DNA from: an uncultured Anaerolineae bacterium
GTDB taxonomy: Bacteria; Chloroflexota; Anaerolineae; Promineifilales; Promineifilaceae
NCBI GenBank assembly: GCA_937943625.1
Contig: CALEAD010000032.1
Span: forward strand, 1 to 64,000
Direction of reading: 5' to 3'
DNA: 64,000 nucleotides
The translations under genes were made by a program, and so were the position numbers. Below are positions 35,642-46,116 of this stretch, piece after piece (within the stretch, counting starts at the first letter, position 1; every line of letters begins with the position of its first letter). Below the pieces are notes generated by a model that saw only the letters and a list, made by a program, of their open reading frames with translations, was not told the DNA's origin and ran no database searches.

Positions 35642-36445
35642 TTACCACACTTTCCAGGGCTGGCTTTGCTGCCAATCCTCCTTCAGCTTCAGTGCGTCTT
35701 TGAGCGTTTTCATAGATTGCCAGTAGCCAAAGTGGCGATAGAGCATCAGCTCATTTTCTGCCAGCAGTTGTGGCATCAGGTCAGTTTCCATCAGGTCGGC
35801 GCGGTTTTGCTGGTGTACCAGTTGCAGAAAAGCTGGCTCAAACAGCATAAAGCCGCCGTTGACCCAATAAGGCAGTTCGGGCTTTTCGCTAAATTCGCGA
35901 ACGTGCCCCTGCTCATCGGCTTCGATTTTACCGTATTGTGAAGCAATGCGAATACCGGTAATAGTGGCCATTTTGCCGTGCTGCACGTGAAACTTTGCCA
36001 GGGCATGCAGGTCTATGTTGCCCACCGCTTCCCCATAGGCGACAAAGAAACGGCCGTTGCCTAAATATCGCTCCAGTTGCAGCAACCGTGCCGCGCGTCC
36101 TGTTTCCAGCCCGGTATCCACCAGCGTTACCTCCCAGGGAGGGTGTTCATAGGCGCCGCCAAAGGTCAGACGGGAACGGCCGTTTTCGCCACCCGCGTCT
36201 GCCAGATGCACGGTTGTGTCCCGTGTCATTGCTTCATATTCCAGAAAATAGCGGCGCACCTGGTCACCCATGTGCCCCAATGCCAGTACGAAGCGGTTAT
36301 GCCCAAACGCGGAAAAAATGCGCATCACGTGCCACAGCAACGGCCGTCCGCCAATGTCTACCAACTCTTTTTTTGTCAGCATATTGCCAAAGCGGGTGCC
36401 GCTGCCGCCGCACATAATCACTACCGGTATGTCTGTGATTGTCAT
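35642..36445 (-). CDS. sugar-1-phosphate nucleotidyltransferase (RfbF/glucose-1-phosphate cytidylyltransferase-like)
   Basis: A 267-residue nucleotidyltransferase. The pyrophosphorylase motif is VVIMCGGSGTRFGNML...KKELVDIGGRPLLWHV, and later VNGGFMLFEPAFL and GYWQSMKTLKDALKL resemble CDP-glucose pyrophosphorylases. It should activate a hexose-1-phosphate for surface glycan synthesis, together with the SDR gene downstream. The ATG at 36445 has AAGGAGG about 11 nt upstream. A copy of intergenic motif B lies just upstream of it. Confidence 0.88.
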   Translation of the reverse strand: MTITDIPVVIMCGGSGTRFGNMLTKKELVDIGGRPLLWHVMRIFSAFGHNRFVLALGHMGDQVRRYFLEYEAMTRDTTVHLADAGGENGRSRLTFGGAYEHPPWEVTLVDTGLETGRAARLLQLERYLGNGRFFVAYGEAVGNIDLHALAKFHVQHGKMATITGIRIASQYGKIEADEQGHVREFSEKPELPYWVNGGFMLFEPAFLQLVHQQNRADLMETDLMPQLLAENELMLYRHFGYWQSMKTLKDALKLKEDWQQSQPWKVW

Positions 36446-36537
36446 ATGAATACAGACCTCCTTCAAAAACGACCACTGACCGCAGACATCCGATGCATTC
36501 TTTGCGGTTTTATCAGCTTTATCAGCCGGTTGGCCTG

Positions 36538-37605
36538 TTACCTCTCATCCCTTATCCTTTCCCTTGCGCTCTCCACTGCCCGGCGCAAATTGCGCGCAAA
36601 GGGCGGATACACAATCCCTTCCTCTGTGACAATGCCCGTCACATAGCGGTGGGGCGTCACGTCAAAAGCGGGGTTGCGCGCTGTTGTGCCGGCCGGGGCA
36701 ATCGGTTGCTCCCCTACGCGCAACACTTCATTTGCGTCGCGCTCCTCAATGGGGATCAAATCGCCATGCGCCAGATTCAGGTCAATGGTGCTGGTGGGCA
36801 CAACGGGGTAAAAAGGCACGCCATTTTCTTTGGCCACAACCGCCAGCTTGTAGGTGCCAATTTTGTTCGCCACATCCCCGTTGGCGGCTGTGCGGTCAGA
36901 GCCAACCAGCACAATCTGAACCTGCCCGGTGCGCATGAAGTGGCCGGCCGCGTTGTCGGCTATCAAATCGAAGGAGATGCCGCGCTGCTGTAGCTCCCAC
37001 GCCGTCAGGCGCGCCCCTTGCAGGCGTGGGCGCGTCTCATCCACCAGCACGTGAACGCGCTTGCCCTGTTCGTGCGCGGCAAAGATAACGCCTAGCGCCG
37101 TGCCCCAATCTACCGTTGCCAGCGCGCCGGTGTTGCAATGGTGCAAAATGGTGTCGCCGTCGCTAATAAGGGTGGCGCCATGATAAGCCATCTGCCGGTT
37201 AATGGCTACATCTTCGTCGGCAATACGCTGTGCTTCTTGCAGCAGCGCCTGGCGGATAGCTTGTGGCGTGGCGAGTGTTTGCTGATTGGCCAGACGCAGC
37301 AGACGTTCTATGGCCCAGGTGAGGTTAACGGCCGTTGGCCGGGCAGCAATGAGGGTGGCGGCAGCCTCTTTTAGTTCCTGCAGCAAGACAGCGCGTGTGG
37401 TAGCCGTGCTGCGTTGCGCCGCCAGCGCCAGGCCAAACGCTGCCGCTGCGCCAATGGCTGGCGCGCCGCGCACCACCATCGCGCGAATCGCCCAAGCTAC
37501 TTGCGCATAATCATCAAATTCTAACAGTTCAAATGCCCAGGGCAACTGCCGCTGGTCAATCATTTTCACACGGCTGTTTGTCTCATCCCAAAATAGTGTG
37601 CGCAT
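36538..37605 (-). CDS. mtnA: S-methyl-5-thioribose-1-phosphate isomerase
   Basis: A 355-residue enzyme of the methionine salvage pathway, converting methylthioribose-1-phosphate to the ribulose form. The eIF2B-alpha-like fold is marked by [17 protein letters not shown], the catalytic Cys in [19 protein letters not shown] and the Asp in [19 protein letters not shown]. No other mtn gene is nearby. It could also act on 5-deoxyribose-1-phosphate, as some family members do. Confidence 0.94.
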   Translation of the reverse strand: MRTLFWDETNSRVKMIDQRQLPWAFELLEFDDYAQVAWAIRAMVVRGAPAIGAAAAFGLALAAQRSTATTRAVLLQELKEAAATLIAARPTAVNLTWAIERLLRLANQQTLATPQAIRQALLQEAQRIADEDVAINRQMAYHGATLISDGDTILHHCNTGALATVDWGTALGVIFAAHEQGKRVHVLVDETRPRLQGARLTAWELQQRGISFDLIADNAAGHFMRTGQVQIVLVGSDRTAANGDVANKIGTYKLAVVAKENGVPFYPVVPTSTIDLNLAHGDLIPIEERDANEVLRVGEQPIAPAGTTARNPAFDVTPHRYVTGIVTEEGIVYPPFARNLRRAVESARERIRDER

Positions 37606-37773
37606 GGTTTTGTACCGAAGTCAGGCATGGGTTTTAGATACTTGACCGCAGACGGCTGACCGCAGGCGGCGATATTTTGTTTATAACACAGGGTACAACC
37701 GGTGCCAATCGGGTATAATAGCAGAGTCGGGTCAAGTCGTCTGCGTGTATCTGCACGGACAAAGGGCATGAGC

Positions 37774-39081
37774 ATGTTACAAAAATTCAGGTTGCTGCCA
37801 AGCCGACATTGGCTGAGAGTTGGTATTGGCATTAAACGCTGGCTGCTGCTGTTGGGATTGGGGGCGGCGGTTTCCGGCATGGGCGTTGTTTATCTCATTC
37901 TGGTGCTGCGCCGCGCTGGCCTGATGTCGTCAGGGGTGTATAACGTGCTGACGATACAGTTTTTGCCCGTTACACTGCGCATTTTGCTGCCGTTGGCCAT
38001 TGGTGGCTTGCTCATTCTCCTGGCTGTGATCAAAATTGGCAGCACGCTAGTCGCCCCTTTTCGCCTGGAGGGCGACACTTCCATGGCGGAATCGCTGTAT
38101 GAATTTAGCCGCCAGGGTCGGGGGCCACACATCGTGGCCATTGGTGGGGGCACGGGCATGCCCGCTTTGTTGCGTGGGTTGCGTGCGTATACGCGCAATA
38201 TCACGGCCGTTGTCACGGTGGCAGACGATGGCGGTAGCAGTGGCCGTTTACGGCGCGAATTGGGCTTGTTGCCGCCGGGTGACTTTCGTAATAACATCGC
38301 CGCACTCTCGCGCGATGAGGCGCTGATGACACAGCTGTTGCAATATCGCTTTGGCCAAGGGGCGGTGGATGCAGCAGACGGCCGTTCAGAATTGACCGGG
38401 CACGCATTTGGCAATTTGCTGCTGGCAGCGCTCACCGGTATCATGGGCAGTTTTGACGAAGCGCTGCTGGCGGCGGAGCGGGTGCTGGCGGTGCGCGGGC
38501 GCGTCTTGCCCTCTACACTAACGGCCGTTACCCTGGTCGCTGAAGTTGTCACTGCCGGCAGCGAACGATTGGTACGGCGCATTGTGGGCGAATCCGCCAT
38601 CCCAAAAGCTGGGGGTAAAATTCAGCGCGTCAGTTTGGAACCGCCGCATGTGCGTGCCTATCCGCCCACCGTGCGTGCCATTCTCCAGGCTGACCTTATT
38701 ATCATTGGCCCTGGTAGCCTCTACACCAGCATTTTGCCCAACTTGCTGGTGCCAGACTTGGTGCAGGCGCTGCGGCGCACCTACGCGCGCAAAGTATACG
38801 TTTGCAACCTTGCCACCCAGCCCGGAGAGACGGATAATTACACGGTAGCCGACCACGTAGAAGCCATCCTCCGCCACACCGGGCCTGGTGTGATTGACCT
38901 GGTCTTAGCCAACAGCAACCTTTCCATTCCCCCGAATACGGGAGGTGGGCAGACTATTTATGTTCAGCCGGTTGCGCCTACCCAGGTAGAAATGCAAACG
39001 ACCGACCTGGTAGACGAGGCGCACCCCTGGCGGCATGACAGTCTCAAGCTCACGCGCGTAATTATGGCGCTGCTGAATTGA
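37774..39081 (+). CDS. yvcK: YvcK/CofD-family protein with N-terminal membrane helices
   Basis: A 435-residue protein. Two transmembrane helices (about 20-45 and 65-88) precede a YvcK domain with VAIGGGTGMPALLRGLR, VVTVADDGGSSGRLRRELGLLPPGDFRNN and IIGPGSLYTSILPNL. YvcK-type proteins bind UDP-sugars and affect cell-wall synthesis and growth on gluconeogenic carbon; the classic B. subtilis form lacks the membrane helices. It lies near gap and glpX, fitting a link to gluconeogenesis. The start is set by AAGGG 7 nt before the ATG at 37774. A TATAAT at 37714 is the likely -10. Confidence 0.9.
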   Translation: MLQKFRLLPSRHWLRVGIGIKRWLLLLGLGAAVSGMGVVYLILVLRRAGLMSSGVYNVLTIQFLPVTLRILLPLAIGGLLILLAVIKIGSTLVAPFRLEGDTSMAESLYEFSRQGRGPHIVAIGGGTGMPALLRGLRAYTRNITAVVTVADDGGSSGRLRRELGLLPPGDFRNNIAALSRDEALMTQLLQYRFGQGAVDAADGRSELTGHAFGNLLLAALTGIMGSFDEALLAAERVLAVRGRVLPSTLTAVTLVAEVVTAGSERLVRRIVGESAIPKAGGKIQRVSLEPPHVRAYPPTVRAILQADLIIIGPGSLYTSILPNLLVPDLVQALRRTYARKVYVCNLATQPGETDNYTVADHVEAILRHTGPGVIDLVLANSNLSIPPNTGGGQTIYVQPVAPTQVEMQTTDLVDEAHPWRHDSLKLTRVIMALLN

Positions 39082-39121
39082 AGGCAATCGTTGCGGCATC
39101 AACAACTTTTGTGTATAACGT

Positions 39122-39141
39122 AATGTCAAAAAGGTGACATT
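39122..39141. promoter_or_regulatory. inverted repeat upstream of gap, candidate operator
   Basis: AATGTCA - AAAAGG - TGACATT, perfect 7-bp arms, 109 bp before the gap start. TACAAT follows at about 39169-39174 and may be the gap -10. Confidence 0.45.
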
Positions 39142-39246
39142 CGGCGTGCAAAAGCAAGGGTTTTTTCTTTACAATTGGTGTAGTGCTGACACAAAGCCAC
39201 CTGATTGAGTAAGCACAAGCAATTCGAGTAAATTTTAAGGAGATGA

Positions 39247-40260
<1,014 letters not shown>

Positions 40261-40273
40261 AGAGAATTAAGCC

Positions 40274-40307
40274 AGACCTGGCAGGTTTTCCCGCACCTGC
40301 CAGGTCT
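40274..40307 (+). repeat. hairpin repeat AGACCTGGCAGGT
   Basis: AGACCTGGCAGGT (40274-40286) and ACCTGCCAGGTCT (40295-40307) are perfect 13-bp arms. A single arm of the same family lies at about 31451-31466. No T run follows the hairpin directly. Confidence 0.8.
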
Positions 40308-40323
40308 ACATTAGTATGTGCGT

Positions 40324-40347
40324 AAAGACGGCTACGGCCGTCTTTTT
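40324..40347 (+). terminator. gap terminator
   Basis: AAAGACGGC - TACG - GCCGTCTTT followed by more T. The tight 4-nt loop resembles a stable UNCG tetraloop. It contains a TACGGCCGT, one of the dispersed palindromes. A TATAAT follows at 40350-40355. Confidence 0.85.
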
Positions 40348-40383
40348 GCTATAATTTATGCGCAACAAGGCCATCAATTTCGC

Positions 40384-40710
40384 ATGATCAATGAACTAGC
40401 CATCATGGAACTAAGAGAGTTGGAAGCCCACATGCACGCCTTTGTGGCGGCAAAGGGATGGTATGCGCCCGATTCCCCCAAGGCGCAAACGCCGCGCAAC
40501 CTGGCCGCTTCGCTGGCAATTGAAGCAGCGGAGGTGCTGGAGCATTTTCAGTGGCGCGAAGAGGTGAAAGATCGGCAGGCATTGGCTGAAGAATTGGCTG
40601 ATGTACTGCTTTATCTGCTACAGTTAGCCAGCATCAGCGGCATTGACCTGGAGCAGGCAGTGCTGGCCAAGTTGGCGCACAATCATGAGCGTGAATGGCC
40701 CATCCCGTGA
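40384..40710 (+). CDS. MazG-like nucleotide pyrophosphohydrolase
   Basis: A 108-residue all-alpha NTP pyrophosphatase, like iMazG/dCTPase house-cleaning enzymes that hydrolyse non-canonical or excess dNTPs. The metal-binding pattern is seen as EAAEVLEHFQW and EELADVLLYLLQLA. A TATAAT lies 29 nt before the chosen ATG; an ATG at 40405 is possible. The end overlaps the next gene. Confidence 0.88.
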   Translation: MINELAIMELRELEAHMHAFVAAKGWYAPDSPKAQTPRNLAASLAIEAAEVLEHFQWREEVKDRQALAEELADVLLYLLQLASISGIDLEQAVLAKLAHNHEREWPIP

Positions 40711-41339
40711 ACATCCTGGCATTGAGCGACCGTGTGTTAGACTGGGTGTATGCCAGCCATGTGCGTGAAACCTTCCCCGACGTAGATTTGATCATTGGCT
40801 GTGGCGATTTGCCGTTGTATTACCTGGACTTTTTAATTTCGGCGCTGGATAGTCCGCTGGTATATGTGCGAGGGAACCATGACCAGACGCCACAATATAC
40901 GGCCGACGGCCGTACACTGACGTGGGTACAAGGGGCCATCAACCTGCACGCGATGACGGCGCAGGTGCATGGGGTGCTGCTGGCCGGCCTGGAAGGATCC
41001 ATGCGTTACCGCCCAGGGGCGAGCCTGATGTATGACAACCTGGAAATGCGCGTGCAAATTGCGCGTCTGCTGCCTGGACTGCTTTACAATCGCTTGAAAC
41101 ACGGCCGTTTCCTGGACATCTTCGTCACCCATTCTCCCCCGTTTGGTATCCACGACCGCCCCGACCTGGCGCACACCGGCTTTAAGCCTTTCCTCCCCTT
41201 TCTGCGTGTCTTCAAGCCACGCTACATGCTGCACGGCCACATCCACCTCTATCGTCAGGATGTCCCCCGCGTTACCCAGTTTGGCCCCACCACCATCATC
41301 AATGTATACCCACTTTACCGGTTGGTATATCAGCCCTGA
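40695..41339 (+). CDS. metallophosphoesterase (calcineurin-like)
   Basis: A 214-residue putative phosphoesterase. Motifs visible are GCGDLP, VRGNHDQTP, a His in FVTHSPPFG, and HGHIHLY. The first motif, normally D-x-H, reads ALSDRVLDW, so the first metal site is changed. Substrate unknown. It overlaps the MazG-like gene by 16 bp, or by 4 bp if the GTG at 40707 is used. Confidence 0.85.
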   Translation: MAHPVNILALSDRVLDWVYASHVRETFPDVDLIIGCGDLPLYYLDFLISALDSPLVYVRGNHDQTPQYTADGRTLTWVQGAINLHAMTAQVHGVLLAGLEGSMRYRPGASLMYDNLEMRVQIARLLPGLLYNRLKHGRFLDIFVTHSPPFGIHDRPDLAHTGFKPFLPFLRVFKPRYMLHGHIHLYRQDVPRVTQFGPTTIINVYPLYRLVYQP

Positions 41340-41418
41340 AAGGAGCGGGGTAAAAGAGGCAGGAGGCAAGGGGTAAGGGACAGCATATTCCACTCCCCAC
41401 TCCCCACTTTCCATTTTC

Positions 41419-42387
41419 CTATACATGTCCCGAATGCTCGGCGCGGATGATGCGGCGCGTGCGCGTTTCTGCGCGTAGCAGCAAGGAATGTGTTTCTACG
41501 TAGTCTCGATGGTAGCGAACAGAACCAAGAAAACTGCTGTTGGTAATGCCGGTAGCGGCAAAAAATACCTGATTTGTGCGCACGATTTCGTCACAGGTCA
41601 TAATCATTTTTTCGCTCAGGCCAGCGGCATGAATGGCCGTGCGCTCTGCCGCGCTTTGTGGTGCCAGACGCGCTAACATCCCTCCCTCCATTGCCTTTAC
41701 GGCACAGGCGGAAATGACCCCCTGAGAAGCGCCGCCAATTCCCATCAGCACGTCAACCTCTGTGCCCGGTGTGGCAGCCAGCAGTGCGCCCTCCGTGTCC
41801 CCCTCACTGCGCAGCACAATGCGTGCACCGGTGGCGCGCACTTCTTCAATTAAATCTGCATGGCGCTCGCGTTCCAGGATCAGCACCGTCAGGTCCTTTA
41901 CGTCCATTTGTTTTACCCGGGCAATGAGCGCCAGCGTCCAGGCAGCAGGGGCATCCATGCACTCTGGAACCAGCGCTGAGGCCGCATAGCGATCCACGAC
42001 AATTTTTTCCATATAAGTAGCCGGCGCCGGTGACCATAGTGTACCGCGCGGGGCTACGCCGACAACGGAAATAGCGTTGGCGTGCCCTTTGATCAGCAGG
42101 CGCGTCCCGTCAATGGGGTCTACCACGACGTCTAGTGCTGGCCCGCCGCCTCTGCCAACCTGGTTGCCACTGAGCAGACAGGTTGGCGTACCCAAACGGC
42201 CGCTTTCGCTGATGACGACGTGGCCATTGATGTCCAGGGCGTTGAGCGCGTCGGCCATAGCGCGGCTGGCGGCCTGATGCGCCGCATCATATTTGCCGGA
42301 GCCTGTCCAACGTGCGGCGGCCAGAGCGGCCGCTTCGGTGACGCGCACCAGGTCCAGGCCAATGTTACGTAGGGGAATTTGCGTCAT
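41419..42387 (-). CDS. glpX: class II fructose-1,6-bisphosphatase (GlpX)
   Basis: A 322-residue enzyme of gluconeogenesis, releasing phosphate from fructose-1,6-bisphosphate. The Li-sensitive phosphatase fold shows DVVVDPIDGTRLLIKG, MGIGGASQGVISACAVKAMEGGM and DEIVRTNQVFFAATGIT. The ATG at 42387 has GGAGG 5-6 nt upstream; a longer frame to 42651 is not supported. With gap and yvcK it makes a gluconeogenic neighbourhood. Confidence 0.94.
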   Translation of the reverse strand: MTQIPLRNIGLDLVRVTEAAALAAARWTGSGKYDAAHQAASRAMADALNALDINGHVVISESGRLGTPTCLLSGNQVGRGGGPALDVVVDPIDGTRLLIKGHANAISVVGVAPRGTLWSPAPATYMEKIVVDRYAASALVPECMDAPAAWTLALIARVKQMDVKDLTVLILERERHADLIEEVRATGARIVLRSEGDTEGALLAATPGTEVDVLMGIGGASQGVISACAVKAMEGGMLARLAPQSAAERTAIHAAGLSEKMIMTCDEIVRTNQVFFAATGITNSSFLGSVRYHRDYVETHSLLLRAETRTRRIIRAEHSGHV

Positions 42388-42402
42388 CTTTGCCTCCCTT
42401 GA

Positions 42403-42497
42403 AAATGACCGCCGACCGCCGACGGCCGACTGCTGACCGCCGTCTGTATAATGTAGCCCAGGTTGCCAAACCTGGTGCGCGCAGGTTTGGTAACCTG
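42403..42497. repeat. composite intergenic repeat, copy 2 (inverted)
   Basis: Hairpin A (42459-42497) and motif B (ending at 42403 in reverse) are joined by about 25 nt. Motif B ends directly before the glpX ribosome binding site. Orientation is opposite to copies at 21232 and 48080. Confidence 0.8.
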
Positions 42498-42508
42498 CGT
42501 TCCGTTTT

Positions 42509-44668
42509 TCACAGTTCCACTGCCTCAAGCAGGCCGGCTGCTTCCCAGGCGACCATGCCTCCCTGGAGGATGGCGACATTGCGACGGCCGTTTTGCTGCA
42601 AAGTATAGGCAGCGCGGCGGCTGCGGCGGCCACCTCGGCACACCAAAACAATCGGCGTATCTTCTGGCAGGGAGACGCCCTCGGTTAAAATCTTTACCAG
42701 GGGGATAAGCGTTGCTTCGGGAATGTGTCCGCGGCGGTATTCGCGCGGTTCGCGCACATCAATCACGGTGGGCCTGTGCTCTGGCCTGGTTTCTGGTGCG
42801 TGCAGCCGATGCCAGAGATCGCGGGGCGCGATTTCTGGAATGTTTGCGGAGAGGAGGTCGGCCGTTTTAGGAATAGGCCCCGCTTCCGTGTGCTTGGGCA
42901 AATTTTGGCACTCCTTAAAGACGCGCAGCGGACACTCATAAATGCAGATAGCTGGATCGAGCACGTGGTGGAACAGATGGCTGATGACGCCGTCTTCGCT
43001 GGGAAAATGATCCAGGCCCAGGTGCTCGTCAAAGCTGGTGCTGCCCATCATGCGGCGCACGCGATGTTCAACCCGCACCAAAAAGACGTCGCCGCCACGC
43101 TCGCGATAAGTGCGCACGATGCCTTCTAACATGTGGATGCCGCTAAAATCTATGTGGTTGACGTGGTTCATGCGCAAAATCAGATAGCGCTGCTCAGGAT
43201 GTTGGGCGGCAATTGTCAAAATACTTTCCTCTACGTGGTTTACTGCGCCAAAGTATAGATCGCCCATGATGTCTATGATACCTAGTTGAGGGCATGGCTC
43301 CCGGTCTGGGCGGTAAGCAAAATGGCGAAAATCCGCATCGGGAATGACAGCATGGACGCGAGGCACGCTGGTGCGCATGATGTAGAGGGCAAAAGAGAGC
43401 AAGATGCCGGTCAGGACGGCAAACTCAATGGCTAATAACATGGTACTCAGCAGTGTAACCACCATAATGATGGCATCGCCGCGCGCGCCGCGCCAGATAC
43501 GGCCGATTTCGGCGCGGTCTACCATGCCATAAGCGGTCACAATCAGAACGGCGGAGAGGGCGGCGCGCGGCAGGTAAGCAGCTAACGGCGCCAGCAGCAA
43601 CATGGCCACCAGCACGAAAAGGCTGGCCAGAATAGCCGAGACAGGTGTTTTGGCGCCTGCTTTGTAGTTAACGGCCGTTGCCGAAAATGATGCCGCCACC
43701 ACATAGCCCGAAAGAAAACCCGAAGCAATGTTGGCAATTCCTTGCCCCACAAAACCCTGGTTGCTGTCTAACCGCTGCCCAGACTGAGCTGCCAGGGAAC
43801 GCGAAATGGCAACTGTCTGCACCAGGCCAATGGCGCCAACTGCCAGCGCTCCGGCAGACAGGCGGCCGATTAGCTCCAGGTTGAGCAGGGGCAGGGGCGC
43901 CAGGGGGGGCAGGCCCGCAGGTAGCTGGCCAATGACCGCCACCCCTCTGTCGTCTAGCTGCAGGGCAAACACCACTAACGAGGCCAACACCAGGCTGATG
44001 AGTGGTGCAGGCAGGCGCGAAAAAAACCTGCGCATGAACAAGAGCAGCGCCATCGTGCCCAGGCCTATGGCAGCTGTTGGCAGATGTGCCAGGGAGAAGT
44101 TGAGCGCAATGCCCTGTACCGTTTGTAGTAAATTACTGCTAGGAAATGACAGCCGCAGCAAGGGCGCAATCTGATTGATGCCAATCAGGATGCCCGCACC
44201 GCTGGCAAAGCCCACGATGACGGAGTAAGAGACAAAGTTGACCAATACGCCCAGCCGCGCCAGGCCCATGACCAACTGGAATAATCCGGCCATCACCGTC
44301 ATTAGCCCGGCGGCAATGGCGAACTCGGGCGTACCGCCGGCCACAATGCCGGCCAGCGAAGCGGCTACCAGCAGCGACATGGCGTTGGTAGGGCCGTTGA
44401 TGGTTTGGTTGTTGAATCCCCAAAGTGCTGCAACAATACCGCCAACAACGGCTGTATACAAACCCATCTGCGGCGGTAGTTCGGCAATAATGGCAAACGC
44501 AATGGCCTGCGGCAGCAGCACCACGGAAACGGTCAGCCCTGCTAACAAGTCTGGGCGCAGGTATTCCCTTTTATATTCGCAGATGAGGCGCAACGGCCGT
44601 TGCAGATAGAAAAATATAGGTGTAACAATGTCCGCAACACGAGGTCGGGAACCGGCTGTAGCAGCCAT
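42509..44668 (-). CDS. SulP-family anion transporter with STAS and C-terminal rhodanese domain
   Basis: A 719-residue fusion. Residues about 25-430 form the SulP membrane core (LLAGLTVSVVLLPQAIAFAIIAELPPQMGLY, with the later TAVNYKAGAKTP). Residues about 440-555 form a STAS domain (HVNHIDFSGIHMLEGIV). A linker with Cys-x3-Cys-x6-Cys (CIYECPLRVFKEC) follows. The last 90 residues are a rhodanese with the catalytic Cys in VLVCRGGRRSRRAAY. The transporter may carry sulfate, sulfite, bicarbonate or another anion; the rhodanese suggests sulfur handling. Starts with GGAG about 9 nt upstream. Confidence 0.88.
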   Translation of the reverse strand: MAATAGSRPRVADIVTPIFFYLQRPLRLICEYKREYLRPDLLAGLTVSVVLLPQAIAFAIIAELPPQMGLYTAVVGGIVAALWGFNNQTINGPTNAMSLLVAASLAGIVAGGTPEFAIAAGLMTVMAGLFQLVMGLARLGVLVNFVSYSVIVGFASGAGILIGINQIAPLLRLSFPSSNLLQTVQGIALNFSLAHLPTAAIGLGTMALLLFMRRFFSRLPAPLISLVLASLVVFALQLDDRGVAVIGQLPAGLPPLAPLPLLNLELIGRLSAGALAVGAIGLVQTVAISRSLAAQSGQRLDSNQGFVGQGIANIASGFLSGYVVAASFSATAVNYKAGAKTPVSAILASLFVLVAMLLLAPLAAYLPRAALSAVLIVTAYGMVDRAEIGRIWRGARGDAIIMVVTLLSTMLLAIEFAVLTGILLSFALYIMRTSVPRVHAVIPDADFRHFAYRPDREPCPQLGIIDIMGDLYFGAVNHVEESILTIAAQHPEQRYLILRMNHVNHIDFSGIHMLEGIVRTYRERGGDVFLVRVEHRVRRMMGSTSFDEHLGLDHFPSEDGVISHLFHHVLDPAICIYECPLRVFKECQNLPKHTEAGPIPKTADLLSANIPEIAPRDLWHRLHAPETRPEHRPTVIDVREPREYRRGHIPEATLIPLVKILTEGVSLPEDTPIVLVCRGGRRSRRAAYTLQQNGRRNVAILQGGMVAWEAAGLLEAVEL

Positions 44669-44857
44669 GCAACATGCTCCTCAAGGTATTGCCTGTTATC
44701 GTACTCCTTGCAGATTACAGCGATGCTTTCTTACCCGGGTGAGACAGAGTGTATGCCAGGCAAAAACGGCCGTCAAGCAGCCCGGCCACTGCCTTGGCGA
44801 TAGAATAAACGTCAACCAGGTTAGCCACCTGAGTGACATCATTGCCGGAGGAATCTG

Positions 44858-46027
44858 ATGCCTTTACGCTTTTTAACCGCTGGCGAAAGTCATGGGCCGG
44901 TGCTCACGGTTATTCTGGACGGGTTGCCTGCCGGGCTACCTTTGCCGGTTGAGGTTATTAATCGCGATCTGGCGCGCCGCCAGCATGGGTACGGCGCCGG
45001 GCCGCGTATGAAGCTGGAGCAGGACGAGGTGCTTATCCTTGGCGGCGTGATGGCGGGTGAAACGATTGGCGCGCCGCTGGCGATGCAGATTGTAAACCGC
45101 AATCACGCGCGCTGGCAGGGTAAGGCCATTGACCCATTTACCACGCCGCGCCCCGGTCACGTAGACCTGGGGGCAGCGATCAAATATGGCTACCGCGATC
45201 TGCGTCCGGGGCTGGAGCGCGCCTCGGCGCGGGAAACGGCCGCGCGCGTGGCCGCGGGCGCAGTGTGCCGCCACTTTTTGGCCCAATTTGGCATTGTCGT
45301 GGGCGGGTACGTGTGCTCGATTGGAGAGGTGGAGGCAGACATGACGGCCGTTTCTCTGCCACAGCGCATTGCTAATGCCCTGGAGAATGAGGTCAGTTCT
45401 CCCGACCCGGCCGCGGTGGAACCCATGCGCCGGCGCATTTGGGAGGTCATGCAGGCGCGCGATACGCTAGGGGGCGTGATTGAAGTGGTCGCTTTGGGTC
45501 TGCCGCCTGGCCTGGGTTCGCATCGGCAATGGGACACACGCCTGGAAGCGCGCCTGGGGGCAGCGATTCTCAGCATTCAGGCGATGAAGGGGGTGGAAAT
45601 TGGCGATGCGTTTGCCAACACGCGCTTGCCGGGAACGGCCGTACACGATGCCATTACCCTCGATGGCGAGCAGTTAGTGCGCCCGACAAACCGCGCGGGT
45701 GGGCTGGAAGGGGGTATTACCACTGGTCAGCCATTGATTGTGCGTGTGGCCATGAAGCCCATTGCCACAACGCTGACCCCCCAGCGCACAGTCAACCTGA
45801 GCACCGGCCAGGAAGCGCCCACCGAATACGAACGCTCCGACTTTTGCCCTACGCCGCGCGCCGTTGTTATTGTGGAGGCCATGGTTGCCTTTGTGCTGGC
45901 GGATGCGCTGCTAGAGAAATTGGGCGGAGACTCATTGGCAGAGATGCGCCCCCGCTTTGCTGCATTGCGCCAGGCGCGCCTGGATGATTTGCCTATGGAC
46001 AATACCGCGCACGTCTGGTGGCCGTAA
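44858..46027 (+). CDS. aroC: chorismate synthase
   Basis: A 389-residue enzyme of the shikimate pathway, making chorismate from EPSP with reduced FMN. Conserved segments are FLTAGESHGPVLT, RRQHGYGAGPRMK, RPGHVDLGAAIKYGYRDLRPGLERASARET, and GGLEGGITTGQPLIVR. The ribosome binding site GGAGGAAT is strong. No other aro gene is nearby. Confidence 0.97.
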   Translation: MPLRFLTAGESHGPVLTVILDGLPAGLPLPVEVINRDLARRQHGYGAGPRMKLEQDEVLILGGVMAGETIGAPLAMQIVNRNHARWQGKAIDPFTTPRPGHVDLGAAIKYGYRDLRPGLERASARETAARVAAGAVCRHFLAQFGIVVGGYVCSIGEVEADMTAVSLPQRIANALENEVSSPDPAAVEPMRRRIWEVMQARDTLGGVIEVVALGLPPGLGSHRQWDTRLEARLGAAILSIQAMKGVEIGDAFANTRLPGTAVHDAITLDGEQLVRPTNRAGGLEGGITTGQPLIVRVAMKPIATTLTPQRTVNLSTGQEAPTEYERSDFCPTPRAVVIVEAMVAFVLADALLEKLGGDSLAEMRPRFAALRQARLDDLPMDNTAHVWWP

Positions 46028-46116
46028 GTTTGTAAAAAACTTGTAGAGGGTGGCTTTGGCCGTCTTGCCTACTGAAGCGGGCACTGCAAACCAGTGCGAA
46101 CGATACGGCCGTTTGC

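Noticed and set aside
36077..36646. 189-residue plus-strand frame opposite the nucleotidyltransferase
   Set aside because: Antisense shadow spanning a gene boundary; no family resemblance.
41419..42651. Longer glpX start at 42651
   Set aside because: The extra N-terminus covers the intergenic repeat and part of the SulP stop region, and has no homology; GGAGG supports 42387.
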